DNA of 64,000 bases from Clostridia bacterium (GCA_017482355.1 JAFUNJ010000004.1:1-64000), one strand, 5' to 3'; numbered from the stretch's first letter, positions 42,022 through 50,827 are shown. Program-made: numbers and translations. Notes: generated by a model from the letters alone, not told the origin.

Positions 42022-42097
42022 GCGCCCTTAGCTCAGCGGATAGAGTGCCCGGCTACGAACCGGTAGGTCAGAGGTTCGAATCCTCTAGGGCGCGCCA
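42022..42097 (+). tRNA. tRNA-Arg (anticodon ACG), CCA encoded
   Basis: The acceptor GCGCCCT pairs with AGGGCGC, the D-arm has GCTC/GAGT, the anticodon loop CTACGAA gives anticodon ACG, and the T-arm AGAGG/CCTCT encloses TTCGAAT. Discriminator G and CCA follow at 42094-42097. One mismatch is present at the top of the anticodon stem. The ACG wobble A should be edited by TadA. Confidence 0.95.
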
Positions 42098-42100
42098 AGA

Positions 42101-42130
42101 AAAAAGCAAGTCGAAAGACTTGCTTTTTTC
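42101..42130 (+). terminator. Terminator of tRNA-Arg
   Basis: AAAAAGCAAGTC-GAAA-GACTTGCTTTTT is a long perfect stem with a tetraloop, directly after CCA. Confidence 0.9.
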
Positions 42131-42284
42131 AATGATATCCGTTCCCTGCGGTCACAGATGATATACTCTTGCGAGTATGATATCCGCTTCGCAGATGATA
42201 TACGCTTCGCGTATGAGAGGAACGGATATTATATCATGCTTGCCGAAGGCAAGTATATCATATCGCCGCAGGCGATACATCATT
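42131..42284. repeat. Array of short hairpins with TGATAT spacers and a closing stem
   Basis: AATGAT (42131) pairs with ATCATT (42279), and ATATCCGTTCC (42135-42145) pairs perfectly with GGAACGGATAT (42219-42229). Inside and after lie ATACTC-TTGC-GAGTAT, CGC-TTC-GC, ATACGC-TTC-GCGTAT, CTTGCC-GAA-GGCAAG and ATCGCC-GCA-GGCGAT. TGATAT separates the left hairpins and ATATCA the right ones. It shares the plan of the array at 3460 but not its sequence. Confidence 0.75.
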
Positions 42285-42290
42285 CCTTTC

Positions 42291-42314
42291 TCCCCCCATC
42301 GGGGGCTTTTTTAT
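42291..42314 (+). terminator. Terminator-like hairpin after the array
   Basis: CCCCC-ATC-GGGGG is followed by CTTTTTTATTTT. Confidence 0.65.
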
Positions 42315-42350
42315 TTTCTATGAAAATTTCCCCTCGAAATCACACATAAT

Positions 42351-42445
42351 CATTGACGTAAACGTATTTTGTTTTACAACTTAATTAATAATAGGGAGAA
42401 CGGTTCATTGTTATTCCGATCCCGAAAATCGGAGCAAAAACCCGT
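42351..42445 (+). promoter_or_regulatory. Decayed duplicate of the decarboxylase promoter and leader
   Basis: CATTGACGTAAACGTATTTT, TTAATTAATAATAGGGAGAA and CCCGAAAATCGGAGCAAAAA line up with 45152-45245, the promoter, leader and ribosome site of the carboxyltransferase gene. I estimate about three bases in four identical. The -10 is TACAAC instead of TACAAT, the CGGAGG site has become CGGAGC, and the ATG is missing. No gene starts behind it. Confidence 0.7.
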
Positions 42446-42486
42446 CTTTCTTTAAATAATCTTAACGATAAAATATTGGTTTTCTA

Positions 42487-42515
42487 TTTACTTTCAGCGT
42501 CAAAAGCGATATAAT
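42487..42515 (+). promoter_or_regulatory. Probable promoter of the lipoprotein gene
   Basis: TTTACT (42487-42492) and TATAAT (42510-42515) are 17 bp apart, about 87 bp before the start codon. Confidence 0.55.
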
Positions 42516-42601
42516 TGAAGTACAAATCAATACGAAAGGCATTTAATTTACAAACGCAAAAATTTTTTTAATATGTCGTTTGTTCACGAATGGTAATTCT
42601 A

Positions 42602-44776
42602 ATGAAAAAGATTCTTTCTCTGACGCTTACGTTTCTTATGCTTGTAACACTTTTTGTCGGATGCAAGGGAAACAACGGTTCTTCACAGCTGAATCAGATG
42701 AACGGCAGCGAAGTTGCAAAGCTTCTTCTTGCAAACGAGCGTCTTAACGCACAGCTTCTCAAAAACGACGGCGATATATTCGAGAATGGCGTTAAGGTCA
42801 TGAACACGTTGGCAAAAATTGCAACGGCAAATTTAAGTGTAAGGTCTGCCGACAGAAACACCTTCTCCACTGCTAAGCTCTCAGCGGTGAAAAAAACGTC
42901 TACTGTTCTTGAGGGCGATTACAGCGGCAAGGTCGAGATAACCGACGACGCCTTTTTTTGGAGCGAATTTGAAGAAAACAACAATTCTTACGACTATTTC
43001 AAGCACGTTACCGACAACATCGTCATTATGGCTGATTTCGGAGCGGAGCTGATAGACGACGTAAAGAAAAACGTGCGGGTCGTTGATAAATGGGTAAACG
43101 TAGGCGGTACGCATTACTATCTGCACGTTGACGAAAACGGTGAAACCCTTTACGAAAAGGATACGGCAAACGACTTTCTGAAAATATGTAAGCGTTATAA
43201 AAACGATGAAGGCAAAGACGTTTACGAGCTTTATACAAAGCAAGGTACGATCGAAGAAAGAATGACATATATCCCCGGAGAAAGATATGAGTTGTCTATG
43301 TTAGAGGACTTCGGCAACACCTATTTCACTGCGGATAACAGCAAGGGTTACTGGGAAACTTACGTGGTGAACGGCATGTCAGAGCACTATAACGTATCCT
43401 ATTTCATTATGAAAAACGATATCTGCTACGATGCTTTTTATGATCCTCAGAATAAAAGCATCTCAATGCTGAAGGTTATGAGCTCTGACAAAAAAACCGA
43501 TATATTGAACTATTTCGACGGTGAGGACTTCTCCTCGATAGATCTTAAGCTTTGCGGTTTTGACGGTATCAAAAGTGTAGAAGCACCTGCTTCGTCAGTT
43601 GAATACAACGAGAGCACAGGACTTGCAAATCTTTCAAACGGGTCCGTCGGGAAGCTGCATCTGACGAACGGAAAGACACTTGCATTCGGAGACAGCTTTG
43701 CAGACGATAAGGTATCCGTCAACTCAATTCACGTCGGTTACATCGGCGGTTTCGGATATACGGGAGAGATGTCACTGCGCATCGGAGGTGAAACGTATGC
43801 GGAACGCCTTGAAGCTCTGAAAAGCTTTTTGAATGAAACGGGACTCCAATGCAGACGAAATATTGATAGCGTTTTAAGCGGCATAGACAGAGCGCTTACT
43901 GACCTCGAGAGCGTAATAAAATACTATAAGTGGAACGATGTTTCGGTGTCGGATGAAGCGGGCTTACTCAAGGCGGAAAGTAAAGAAAAGACACGCTTTG
44001 AAGATATGGAAGCGTTATATACTGCCATCAAGGATGCGGAAGTACTGGATATATCGGATACCAAGCTTATTGATCTGAATATCAACTTTGCACCCATAAC
44101 CGATAGCAGCTTTGACGGAGTAACGCTCGATGCCGTGAACGTGTCTGTCGGCGGTGCCTCTCTGACGATCAAAGACACGACGCTCTTCGTTGAGGGCGAG
44201 TCCTATAAGCTCGCGTTTGCGCTTGCCGACTCCGATGCCGGCCTTGCTCATTTCGAGATCGAAAACACCTCGTCAATCAAATACGCAGGTGAGAATACCT
44301 TCACCGTAACCGCATCAGATCTTAAATTCACGCTTTCCTCACTTTCATCGGGCAGCTACACGCTCGTGGCATACATCGCTACCTTGGAGGGAATCAGAAC
44401 CTCAGCTTACATTCCCGTAACGGTCAACGAGACCGTCAATATGCCCGTAGATATTGAGAATATGACTGTGTCGGCAGAAAACACCGACGAAAACGGCACG
44501 CTTACGCTGTCCTATGAACAGAAAAAGGACTTTACCGTAACACTGATCACCGAAGGCCGCATCGGCTATGAGGAATTCAGAACCGCCGTATCTGAGCTGG
44601 CATTTGAATACGGTATTCCGTCTGACACGATAGAGCTTGTGTCGGGCGATACGTATACGGCACTCGAAGGAAACGAAGCCGAAATTGCTGACGGCACTTA
44701 TCGCATCTCTTATGAAGCAGAAAACGGCGGCAGCGTGACGCAAGGATATATTTACGTGCAGTATTCTTGTAAATAA
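42602..44776 (+). CDS. Unknown large lipoprotein, 724 residues
   Basis: A signal peptide with lipobox (KKILSLTLTFLMLVTLFVGC, Cys at about 20) marks a lipoprotein on the outer membrane face. The mature part is acidic. Residues about 30-100 are helical, the middle is beta-rich with many Tyr, and a beta-sandwich-like region follows around residue 500-620 (SLTIKDTTLFVEGESYKLAFAL, SGSYTLVAYIATLEGIR). The C-terminus ends in a further beta segment. I do not recognise a family. No clear ribosome site precedes the ATG at 42602 or the in-frame ATG at 42590, unlike its neighbours. It is monocistronic, between a decayed promoter and a good terminator. Confidence 0.7.
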   Translation: MKKILSLTLTFLMLVTLFVGCKGNNGSSQLNQMNGSEVAKLLLANERLNAQLLKNDGDIFENGVKVMNTLAKIATANLSVRSADRNTFSTAKLSAVKKTSTVLEGDYSGKVEITDDAFFWSEFEENNNSYDYFKHVTDNIVIMADFGAELIDDVKKNVRVVDKWVNVGGTHYYLHVDENGETLYEKDTANDFLKICKRYKNDEGKDVYELYTKQGTIEERMTYIPGERYELSMLEDFGNTYFTADNSKGYWETYVVNGMSEHYNVSYFIMKNDICYDAFYDPQNKSISMLKVMSSDKKTDILNYFDGEDFSSIDLKLCGFDGIKSVEAPASSVEYNESTGLANLSNGSVGKLHLTNGKTLAFGDSFADDKVSVNSIHVGYIGGFGYTGEMSLRIGGETYAERLEALKSFLNETGLQCRRNIDSVLSGIDRALTDLESVIKYYKWNDVSVSDEAGLLKAESKEKTRFEDMEALYTAIKDAEVLDISDTKLIDLNINFAPITDSSFDGVTLDAVNVSVGGASLTIKDTTLFVEGESYKLAFALADSDAGLAHFEIENTSSIKYAGENTFTVTASDLKFTLSSLSSGSYTLVAYIATLEGIRTSAYIPVTVNETVNMPVDIENMTVSAENTDENGTLTLSYEQKKDFTVTLITEGRIGYEEFRTAVSELAFEYGIPSDTIELVSGDTYTALEGNEAEIADGTYRISYEAENGGSVTQGYIYVQYSCK

Positions 44777-44796
44777 AACGAAAATACCATTGAAAC

Positions 44797-44826
44797 GCCC
44801 TCGCGGAAATCCGCGAGGGCTTCGTT
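44797..44826 (+). terminator. Terminator of the lipoprotein gene
   Basis: The 10-bp stem GCCCTCGCGG/CCGCGAGGGC with loop AAAT is followed by TTCGTTG, a weak T tract. Confidence 0.75.
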
Positions 44827-44859
44827 GTAAATGAAAACCCCGCGTGAGAAGCGTGATTG

Positions 44860-45120
44860 TCGTAGGGCGGGAGCTTGCTCCCACCGTAATAAAAAGGATG
44901 TTGCATTTCTCTGGGACACCTCATCCGTCCGAGGTTTACCTCTAAGCACCATTCCCCAAGGGGAATGCAAGAGGGCGTCCCGATGCTTCGCCACGTTATT
45001 GACCTTCTCCAGCGGGAGAAGGCAAGACAACGTTCACTCTACCCTTGGTAGGGAAGGGGCTATGCAAGAAAATGAAATACCACCCGCTATGTGGGTGGAT
45101 GTTTATTCCGGGGATTTTCC
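44860..45120. repeat. Repeat remnants before the decarboxylase operon
   Basis: GTAGGGCGGGAGCTTGCTCC, CCTCATCCGTCCGAGGTTTA, CCATTCCCCAAGGGGAATG and CCTTCTCCAGCGGGAGAAGG belong to the short units and family B. GAAATACCACCCGCTATGTGGGTGGATG forms a further hairpin at about 45073-45100. No gene is supported in the 468-bp gap. Confidence 0.6.
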
Positions 45121-45153
45121 CGCTTAAAATATCCTTAAAAATTACAATACGCA

Positions 45154-45182
45154 TTGACAAAAAATGTATTTTGGTTTACAAT
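45154..45182 (+). promoter_or_regulatory. Sigma-A promoter of the decarboxylase operon
   Basis: TTGACA (45154-45159) and TACAAT (45177-45182) are 17 bp apart, with a leader of about 55 nt. A decayed copy of promoter plus leader lies at 42351. Confidence 0.8.
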
Positions 45183-45244
45183 ATAATTAATAATGGGGGA
45201 GAATGGTTTATTATTTTGTTTCCCTCAAAATTCGGAGGAAAAAC

Positions 45245-46567
45245 ATGGCACAGAACAAAAAGACTTCTGCCGAGCTGCGTAATGAGATAAACGCTTCTTC
45301 GGCGGACGCAAGAGTCCTTCTTTCCGCGCTTTTTGACGAGGGTACCTTCCTTGAATTCGGCACCTACGTAAAGCAGGGTGAAGGAGATTTTGAAGGAGTA
45401 ATTACCGGTTGCGGATCAGTCTGCGGACGTCCTGTTTACGCGTTCGTTCAGGATAAAACGAACGATAAGGCGGCGTTTACATCGGCTCACGGCAAAAAGA
45501 TCTGCGCCCTTTATGATTCGGCTCTCAAGGCAGGCGCACCTGTCATCGGTGTCTTCTCGGGAGCAGGAGCAAAGGTCAGCGAGGGGATCGACTGCCTTTC
45601 CGCTTACGGCTCCGTAATGGCTAAGATCAGCGAGGCAAAGGCGCTCATACCTCAGATCGCGGTAATAAACGGCGCATGCGGCGGCGCATCGGCTGTTCTT
45701 TCCGAGATGTTTGATATAACTATTGCGACAGACAAGGGCGAAAGATACCTTGTCCCTAACGGCGATCCGATCGGTTCTCCCGACATCGTGATAGGTGAGA
45801 CAGAGCTTGTCGCTCTTCTTACGAAGCTTCTTTCGCTTCTTCCCTCAAACTGCGAGGAGGGAACGGTCATCGGCGACGACTGCGAAAGCATAAACGAGCC
45901 GCTTGACGTAAACGCATATATAGACGGCGACGTAAAGGATCTTATCTCTGCCCTTTCCGACGACCGTGCGCCTATGTATCTTTCCGAAAATATTTCGAAG
46001 GAACTTGTAACGGCTCTTATTACCTTTAACGGCAGAGTCGTCGGCGTCGTTGCCAATCAGCCGACCGAAAACGGCGGTGCGCTCACCTGCGCTTCCGCGA
46101 AAAAGGCCTCTCGATTCGTTAATCTCTGCTCCGACTTCGAGATTCCCGTTATCACTCTCGTTAACACAGTCGGCTTCAAGGGCGGCTGCAAGAATTATCT
46201 TACGGCTCTATCCGACCTTGCTTTCGCTTACACGAACAGCGAAATTTCGATAACCGCTATCATCGGCAACGCCTACGGCTCTGCTTACACACTCATGGGC
46301 TCAAAGTCCCTCGGTGCATCCTTCGTATTTGCCCTGGACAGCGCAGTTATCTCGGTGCTCGATCCCGACACCGCAGTTGAATTCCTCTACGACTCCGAGC
46401 TTAAGGAAGCATCTGACCCGAACGCTACCCGCGCTTCTCTTAAGAAAGAATGGATCTCAGGACCCGCCTCTGCTCTCACGAACGCTCGCTCGGGCGATAT
46501 AGATGACATCGTCTCAGGCACCGAGCTTAAGCAGAGAATGGCGTCGGCTCTTGAGTTTCTCGCTTAA
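45245..46567 (+). CDS. Carboxyltransferase subunit of an acyl-CoA decarboxylase (MmdA/12S type, short)
   Basis: This crotonase-fold carboxyltransferase has 440 residues, shorter than the roughly 510 of MmdA. It has both halves: the N half with FLEFGTYVKQGEGDFEGVITG, AKVSEGIDCLSAYGSVMAKI, and INGACGGASAVLSEMFDITIAT; the C half with RVVGVVANQPTENGGALTCA, ITLVNTVGFKGG and IIGNAYGSAYTLMGSKSLGA. Such subunits move CO2 between biotin and an acyl-CoA such as methylmalonyl-CoA. It is followed by gamma, biotin carrier, beta and an OadA-type subunit, so it belongs to a membrane sodium-pump complex. The acyl-CoA used is not deducible. CGGAGG precedes the ATG. Confidence 0.85.
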   Translation: MAQNKKTSAELRNEINASSADARVLLSALFDEGTFLEFGTYVKQGEGDFEGVITGCGSVCGRPVYAFVQDKTNDKAAFTSAHGKKICALYDSALKAGAPVIGVFSGAGAKVSEGIDCLSAYGSVMAKISEAKALIPQIAVINGACGGASAVLSEMFDITIATDKGERYLVPNGDPIGSPDIVIGETELVALLTKLLSLLPSNCEEGTVIGDDCESINEPLDVNAYIDGDVKDLISALSDDRAPMYLSENISKELVTALITFNGRVVGVVANQPTENGGALTCASAKKASRFVNLCSDFEIPVITLVNTVGFKGGCKNYLTALSDLAFAYTNSEISITAIIGNAYGSAYTLMGSKSLGASFVFALDSAVISVLDPDTAVEFLYDSELKEASDPNATRASLKKEWISGPASALTNARSGDIDDIVSGTELKQRMASALEFLA

Positions 46568-46932
46568 TGGTGGCTAATATGTTTTATATGTCGTTTTTAA
46601 ACTTTTCGGAGGAGGTTTCCTCAAAGCTTACCCTCTCCGAAAAGCTGAATCAAATCTTAACGACGGGAATCGGCGGATATATTTTAGTTTTCGCCGTTCT
46701 CGCACTCATATGGTTTATCCTCGCCCTCTTCGGCAAGCTCTTCGATAAAAAACCGAAGATAAATAAGGTCGAATCGGTAAGCGCTCCAAAGCCCGAGCCG
46801 ATTTCTCCCGTCCCTGCTCCCACAGAGCAGGACGACAAAGCGGTCGTCGCCGCGATAGTTGCCGCGATCTCTGCATACGAAGGCAAGCCGACGAGCGCAT
46901 TCAAGGTCGTATCATTCAGAAAAAAGCACTAA
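46567..46932 (+). CDS. Sodium pump decarboxylase gamma subunit (OadG family)
   Basis: This 121-residue protein has one membrane helix ([19 protein letters not shown], about 38-56), followed by a Pro/Lys-rich linker and a soluble tail ([20 protein letters not shown]) with the AAI-A pattern common to OadG/MmdD subunits. These hold the soluble carboxyltransferase to the membrane beta subunit. The ATG overlaps the carboxyltransferase stop by one base. Sequence in this family is variable, so the call rests on topology, tail and position. Confidence 0.85.
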   Translation: MVANMFYMSFLNFSEEVSSKLTLSEKLNQILTTGIGGYILVFAVLALIWFILALFGKLFDKKPKINKVESVSAPKPEPISPVPAPTEQDDKAVVAAIVAAISAYEGKPTSAFKVVSFRKKH

Positions 46933-46960
46933 TCGAATCAATCGAAAGGAAGAAAATAAA

Positions 46961-47320
46961 ATGTCAAAGCTTTATAACGTAACCGTAAACGGCGTAGTTT
47001 ACGAGGTAGAAGTAGAAGAGGTCGGCGCATCCAACAACAGCTCCGCGCCCGTAGCAGCCCCTGCTCCCAAGGCGGCACCTGCTCCTAAGGCAGCTCCCAA
47101 AGGAAACGGCACTCCCGTTAACGCTCCCATGCAGGGAACTATCCTTAAGATCGCGGTTTCGAGCGGTCAGTCGGTCAAGAAGGGCGACCTCGTTTGTCTC
47201 CTTGAAGCAATGAAGATGGAAAACGAGATCTTCGCTCCCTGCGACGGCACCGTTACCTCCGTCACCGTAACAAGCGGTCAGACCGTTGCGACGGGTGAAG
47301 TTATCGCAACTATTGCATAA
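46961..47320 (+). CDS. Biotin carboxyl carrier subunit
   Basis: This 119-residue protein has a short N-terminal domain ([17 protein letters not shown]), an Ala/Pro-rich swinging linker (about residues 30-48), and a biotinyl domain with the biotin-attachment motif EAMKMENEI and closing [18 protein letters not shown]. Biotin on the Lys carries CO2 between the carboxyltransferase and the beta subunit. The start at 46961 follows GAAAGGAAG. It separates gamma from beta, as in mmdC/gcdC operons. Confidence 0.93.
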   Translation: MSKLYNVTVNGVVYEVEVEEVGASNNSSAPVAAPAPKAAPAPKAAPKGNGTPVNAPMQGTILKIAVSSGQSVKKGDLVCLLEAMKMENEIFAPCDGTVTSVTVTSGQTVATGEVIATIA

Positions 47321-47332
47321 GGGTAAAAACCT

Positions 47333-48511
47333 ATGATCGAAGCATTAAAAACGTTCTGGGAGTCGACGGGTATCGCTATTGCGAGCACCGACACGACTCT
47401 GCTCATAAAGTACCTGATAATGTACGTCATTATCGGAGTGCTTCTTTACCTTGCGATATGGCGCAAATTCGAGCCGATGCTCCTCCTTCCAATCGCATTC
47501 GGTATGCTTCTTGCAAATCTACCCGGTGCTAACCTGATTCACACCGAGTGGTTTCTCACGAAGGACATCGACTACGGTCACATTCTCAGAAACGGCGGAC
47601 TTCTTGACATACTTTATATGGGCGTCAAGCTCGGCGTTTATCCGTCGCTCATTTTTATGGGAATCGGCGCTATGACCGACTTCTCACCCCTTATCGCTAA
47701 TCCTAAATCGCTTATGCTCGGTGCAGGCGCACAGTTTGGTGTCTTTGCCGCCTTCGCAGGCGCACTCTTCCTCGGCTTCAATGAAAACGCCGCTGCCGCT
47801 ATCGGTATAATCGGCGGTGCCGACGGACCGACCGCAATTCTCGTCACAAAGGAGCTTGCTCCGACGCTTCTCGGCGCGATCGCTATCGCGGCGTACTCCT
47901 ATATGGCGCTCATCCCGATAATCCAGCCGCCGATAATGAAGCTTATGACGACCAAAAAGGAGCGTCAGATCAAGATGACCTCGCTCCGTAAGGTAAGTAA
48001 GACCGAGCTTATCCTTTTTCCCGTAATAGTTACGGCTGTCGTTTGTCTTATTCTTCCCGACGCTGCACCCCTTGTCGGCTTCCTTATGCTCGGAAACCTC
48101 TTTAACGTAACAGGCGTCGTTGACCGTCTTTCGAAGACCGCTCAGAACGAGCTTATCAACATTATAACGATATTCCTCGGTGTCTCGGTCGGTGCTACCG
48201 CCAACGCCGAAAACTTCCTTAAAGCAGAAACGCTCTGCATCATCGGTCTCGGACTTGTTGCTTTTGCCCTCTCGACCTTCGGCGGACTTCTCGTCGGAAA
48301 GATAATGTGCAAGCTCACGCGCGGAAAGATCAACCCCCTCATCGGCTCGGCAGGTGTTTCGGCAGTCCCGATGGCGGCAAGAGTTGCGCAGATGGTCGGT
48401 CAGAAGGAGGATCCAAGTAACTTCCTGCTCATGCACGCAATGGGCCCCAACGTCGCAGGCGTTATCGGCTCGGCAGTCGCCGCAGGTTGGTTCCTTTCGA
48501 TGTTCAGATAA
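47333..48511 (+). CDS. Sodium-translocating decarboxylase beta subunit (OadB/MmdB family)
   Basis: The 392-residue membrane protein decarboxylates carboxybiotin and pumps two sodium ions outward. It has about nine helices, with the conserved functional loops [26 protein letters not shown] (sodium-site Asp in the family) and, near the C-terminus, [17 protein letters not shown] and [15 protein letters not shown]. Length and motifs agree with OadB, MmdB and GcdB, which cannot be told apart by sequence alone. A ribosome site AAGGG lies upstream, 13 bp after the carrier gene. Confidence 0.94.
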   Translation: MIEALKTFWESTGIAIASTDTTLLIKYLIMYVIIGVLLYLAIWRKFEPMLLLPIAFGMLLANLPGANLIHTEWFLTKDIDYGHILRNGGLLDILYMGVKLGVYPSLIFMGIGAMTDFSPLIANPKSLMLGAGAQFGVFAAFAGALFLGFNENAAAAIGIIGGADGPTAILVTKELAPTLLGAIAIAAYSYMALIPIIQPPIMKLMTTKKERQIKMTSLRKVSKTELILFPVIVTAVVCLILPDAAPLVGFLMLGNLFNVTGVVDRLSKTAQNELINIITIFLGVSVGATANAENFLKAETLCIIGLGLVAFALSTFGGLLVGKIMCKLTRGKINPLIGSAGVSAVPMAARVAQMVGQKEDPSNFLLMHAMGPNVAGVIGSAVAAGWFLSMFR

Positions 48512-48552
48512 GAAGGGGTTCCTTATAATAAAGTAATTGAGGACGCACCTTC

Positions 48553-48674
48553 GCCTCCCTTGTGTAAAGGGAGGTGGAAACGAAGTTGACGGATGGATTG
48601 TATCCGATCAACTGTAACTTATAACAATCCCTCCGCCTCGCAATGCTCGGCACCTCCCTTTACACAAGGGAGGC
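48553..48674. repeat. Family A intergenic inverted repeat, inside the decarboxylase operon
   Basis: GCCTCCCTTGTGTAAAGGGA and TCCCTTTACACAAGGGAGGC are perfect inverted ends around CAATCCCTCCGCCTCGCAAT. It lies between the beta gene and the oadA-type gene, and could lower read-through to the latter. Confidence 0.88.
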
Positions 48675-48726
48675 AAGACAACGCCCCGATAATTATAATA
48701 ATGTGTATATAATTGAGGATAATATA

Positions 48727-50124
48727 ATGCAAAAGGTAAAAATTACAGAAACAGTACTCCGTGACGCGCATCAGTCGCTCGCAGCTACGAGAATGACGAC
48801 CGACGAGATGCTTCCCATTATCGAGAAGCTTGATAATATCGGCTACCACTCTCTTGAGGCGTGGGGCGGTGCGACCTTCGACTCCTGCCTCCGTTATCTT
48901 AACGAAGACCCGTGGGAGCGTCTGCGCAAGATAAGAAATGCCGCTAAAAACACAAAGCTTCAGATGCTTTTCCGCGGACAGAATATGCTCGGCTACCGTC
49001 ACTATGCAGACGATGTCGTTGAATATTTCGTTCAGAAGTCGATCGCAAACGGTATCGACATAATCAGAATCTTCGACGCGCTTAACGACCCCCGTAACCT
49101 CAAAACCGCCGTTGAGGCAACCAAGAAGGAAGGCGGTCACGTTCAGGCGGCTATTTCCTACACAACAGGACCCGTTTTCAATAACGATTATTTCGTAAAC
49201 TTCGCAAAAACGCTTCAGGATATGGGCGCGGATTCTCTCTGCATCAAGGATATGGCGGGACTTCTTACTCCCTACGCCGCTTACGATCTCGTAAAGGCGC
49301 TGAAGGAGAACGTCTCGCTTCCTATCCAGCTCCATACTCACTATACCTCGGGTCTTGCTTCGATGACCATTCTTAAAGCGATCGAGGCGGGATGTGACGT
49401 AGTTGACACCGCAATTTCGCCTATGGCTATGGGCACCTCCCAGGCACCGACAGAGGCAATAGTTGCGACTCTGGCGGGAACAGGATACGATACCGGTCTT
49501 GACCTCAAAAAGCTCGACGAGATCTGCCGTTACTTCGCTCCCATCCGTGCCAAGTACGACGAAAGCGGACTCATTTCCCGCTCTGTCACAAAGGTCGACG
49601 TAAACGCGCTCCTATATCAGGTTCCCGGCGGTATGCTCTCGAACCTCGTTTCGCAGCTTAAGGCGGCAGGTAAGAGCGAGCTTCTTCAAGAGGTTCTTGA
49701 AGAAGTTCCGCGCGTAAGAGCAGACGCCGGCTACGTTCCGCTCGTTACTCCGACATCGCAGATCGTCGGTACTCAGGCAGTTCTCAACGTCCTCATGGGC
49801 GAAAGATATAAGCAGGTCTCAAAGGAATTCAAGGGAATCCTTGCAGGTGACTACGGTAAGACCCCTGCCGAGATAGACCCCGAATTTTCTAAGAAGATCC
49901 TCGGCGATACCGAGGTCAAGACCTGCCGTCCCGCAGACCTTCTCTCTCCCGAGCTCGATACTCTCCGTGAGAAGTGCAAGCTCTATATGGAGCAGGAGGA
50001 GGATCTTCTCTCTTACGCAATGTTCGAAAACGTCGCCATGAAGTTCTTCGAGAAGCGCCGCGCAGAAAAATACGGCATTGATATGAAGAATTCCGACGCG
50101 GAAAATAAGATTCATATAGTATAA
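48727..50124 (+). CDS. oadA: Oxaloacetate decarboxylase alpha-type carboxyltransferase (5S type, no biotin domain)
   Basis: This 465-residue HMGL-like TIM-barrel protein has the metal-site start ETVLRDAHQSLAATRM, FRGQNMLGYRHYADDV, IRIFDALND, CIKDMAGLL with the CO2-carrying Lys, and LHTHYTSG, all typical of OadA and the transcarboxylase 5S subunit. The conserved carboxylase domain follows to the end. The biotinyl domain that OadA usually carries is absent, so it must use the separate carrier at 46961. It moves CO2 between pyruvate/oxaloacetate and biotin. GAGGA precedes the ATG. Confidence 0.92.
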   Translation: MQKVKITETVLRDAHQSLAATRMTTDEMLPIIEKLDNIGYHSLEAWGGATFDSCLRYLNEDPWERLRKIRNAAKNTKLQMLFRGQNMLGYRHYADDVVEYFVQKSIANGIDIIRIFDALNDPRNLKTAVEATKKEGGHVQAAISYTTGPVFNNDYFVNFAKTLQDMGADSLCIKDMAGLLTPYAAYDLVKALKENVSLPIQLHTHYTSGLASMTILKAIEAGCDVVDTAISPMAMGTSQAPTEAIVATLAGTGYDTGLDLKKLDEICRYFAPIRAKYDESGLISRSVTKVDVNALLYQVPGGMLSNLVSQLKAAGKSELLQEVLEEVPRVRADAGYVPLVTPTSQIVGTQAVLNVLMGERYKQVSKEFKGILAGDYGKTPAEIDPEFSKKILGDTEVKTCRPADLLSPELDTLREKCKLYMEQEEDLLSYAMFENVAMKFFEKRRAEKYGIDMKNSDAENKIHIV

Positions 50125-50125
50125 A

Positions 50126-50158
50126 ATAAAAGCAGAGCTTTCGCTCTGCTTTTATTAT
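50126..50158. terminator. Bidirectional terminator
   Basis: AAAAGCAGAGC/GCTCTGCTTTT is placed between the convergent oadA and PepSY genes, with flanking A/T tracts for both directions. Confidence 0.88.
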
Positions 50159-50161
50159 TGC

Positions 50162-50827
50162 TCAATCGTCAATTTCGATTGAGTTAGTGAGGACTTTTCC
50201 ATCGCTTACGCGTATTTCGTAGCTGTACTCGTTTCTGCCGTACTCAAATTCGACCTCGTAGACGAGAGTACCTCTTTCATAGTCCTTTTCGGCTTCAAGC
50301 TCTCTTACCTGCTCACGCGAAAGACCTGCTTCTTTGAGTGCGATATTTATCGCGTCTTCACGCGTGATCTCGGTCGCGGTTGGCTTTTCAGGTGTTGGCT
50401 CTGTTACAGGCGGCTCGGTCGCGGGCGGATTCGTTACAGGCGGCTCTGTAATAGGTACTTCAGTTACGGGCGGCTCAGTTGCCGGGGGCTGTGTCGTATT
50501 GGCGGTAGTCGGTCTTCTTTCTTCCTCGATATCCTCGCGGAGGATCTTGCCTGTCACTGCGTCGATCTCAAAGGAATATTCCTTGTTTTCATTTTCAAAA
50601 TCGACTTCCCAAACGAGCTTTCCTCTTTCGCGGTCAAGCTCTGTGCGCTCAAATCTTAAGCCGTCACGCGTCAGTCCCGCTTTTTCGAGCGCGATGTTTT
50701 CCGCCTCCTGCGCACTTATTTTCACGGACGTAACGTCCTTCACAAGCGGCGCAGCGGAGATCATCATTGCAAGCAAGCTGATGATCAAAACTATTGATGC
50801 GGATAGTAAAATTTTTTTCTTTAACAT
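50162..50827 (-). CDS. Exported protein with two PepSY domains
   Basis: This 221-residue protein has an N-terminal signal or anchor segment (KILLSASIVLIISLLAMMISA). Two PepSY domains follow at about 38-100 (ISAQEAENIALEKAGLTRDG to IDAVTGKILREDI) and 155-217 (ITREDAINIALKEAGLSREQ to EIRVSDGKVLTNSI). A linker of TEPPVTEPP units joins them. PepSY domains often inhibit or modulate peptidases at the cell surface; the partner is not known. The repeated domain and linker are similar in style to the Thr/Pro-rich proteins at 37633 and 39544. Confidence 0.85.
   Translation of the reverse strand: MLKKKILLSASIVLIISLLAMMISAAPLVKDVTSVKISAQEAENIALEKAGLTRDGLRFERTELDRERGKLVWEVDFENENKEYSFEIDAVTGKILREDIEEERRPTTANTTQPPATEPPVTEVPITEPPVTNPPATEPPVTEPTPEKPTATEITREDAINIALKEAGLSREQVRELEAEKDYERGTLVYEVEFEYGRNEYSYEIRVSDGKVLTNSIEIDD

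Noticed and set aside
42131..42284. Hairpin array taken as CRISPR
   Set aside because: Spacers between hairpins are the constant part (TGATAT) and the hairpins vary in both sequence and length; repeats are only 6 bp, with no cas genes.
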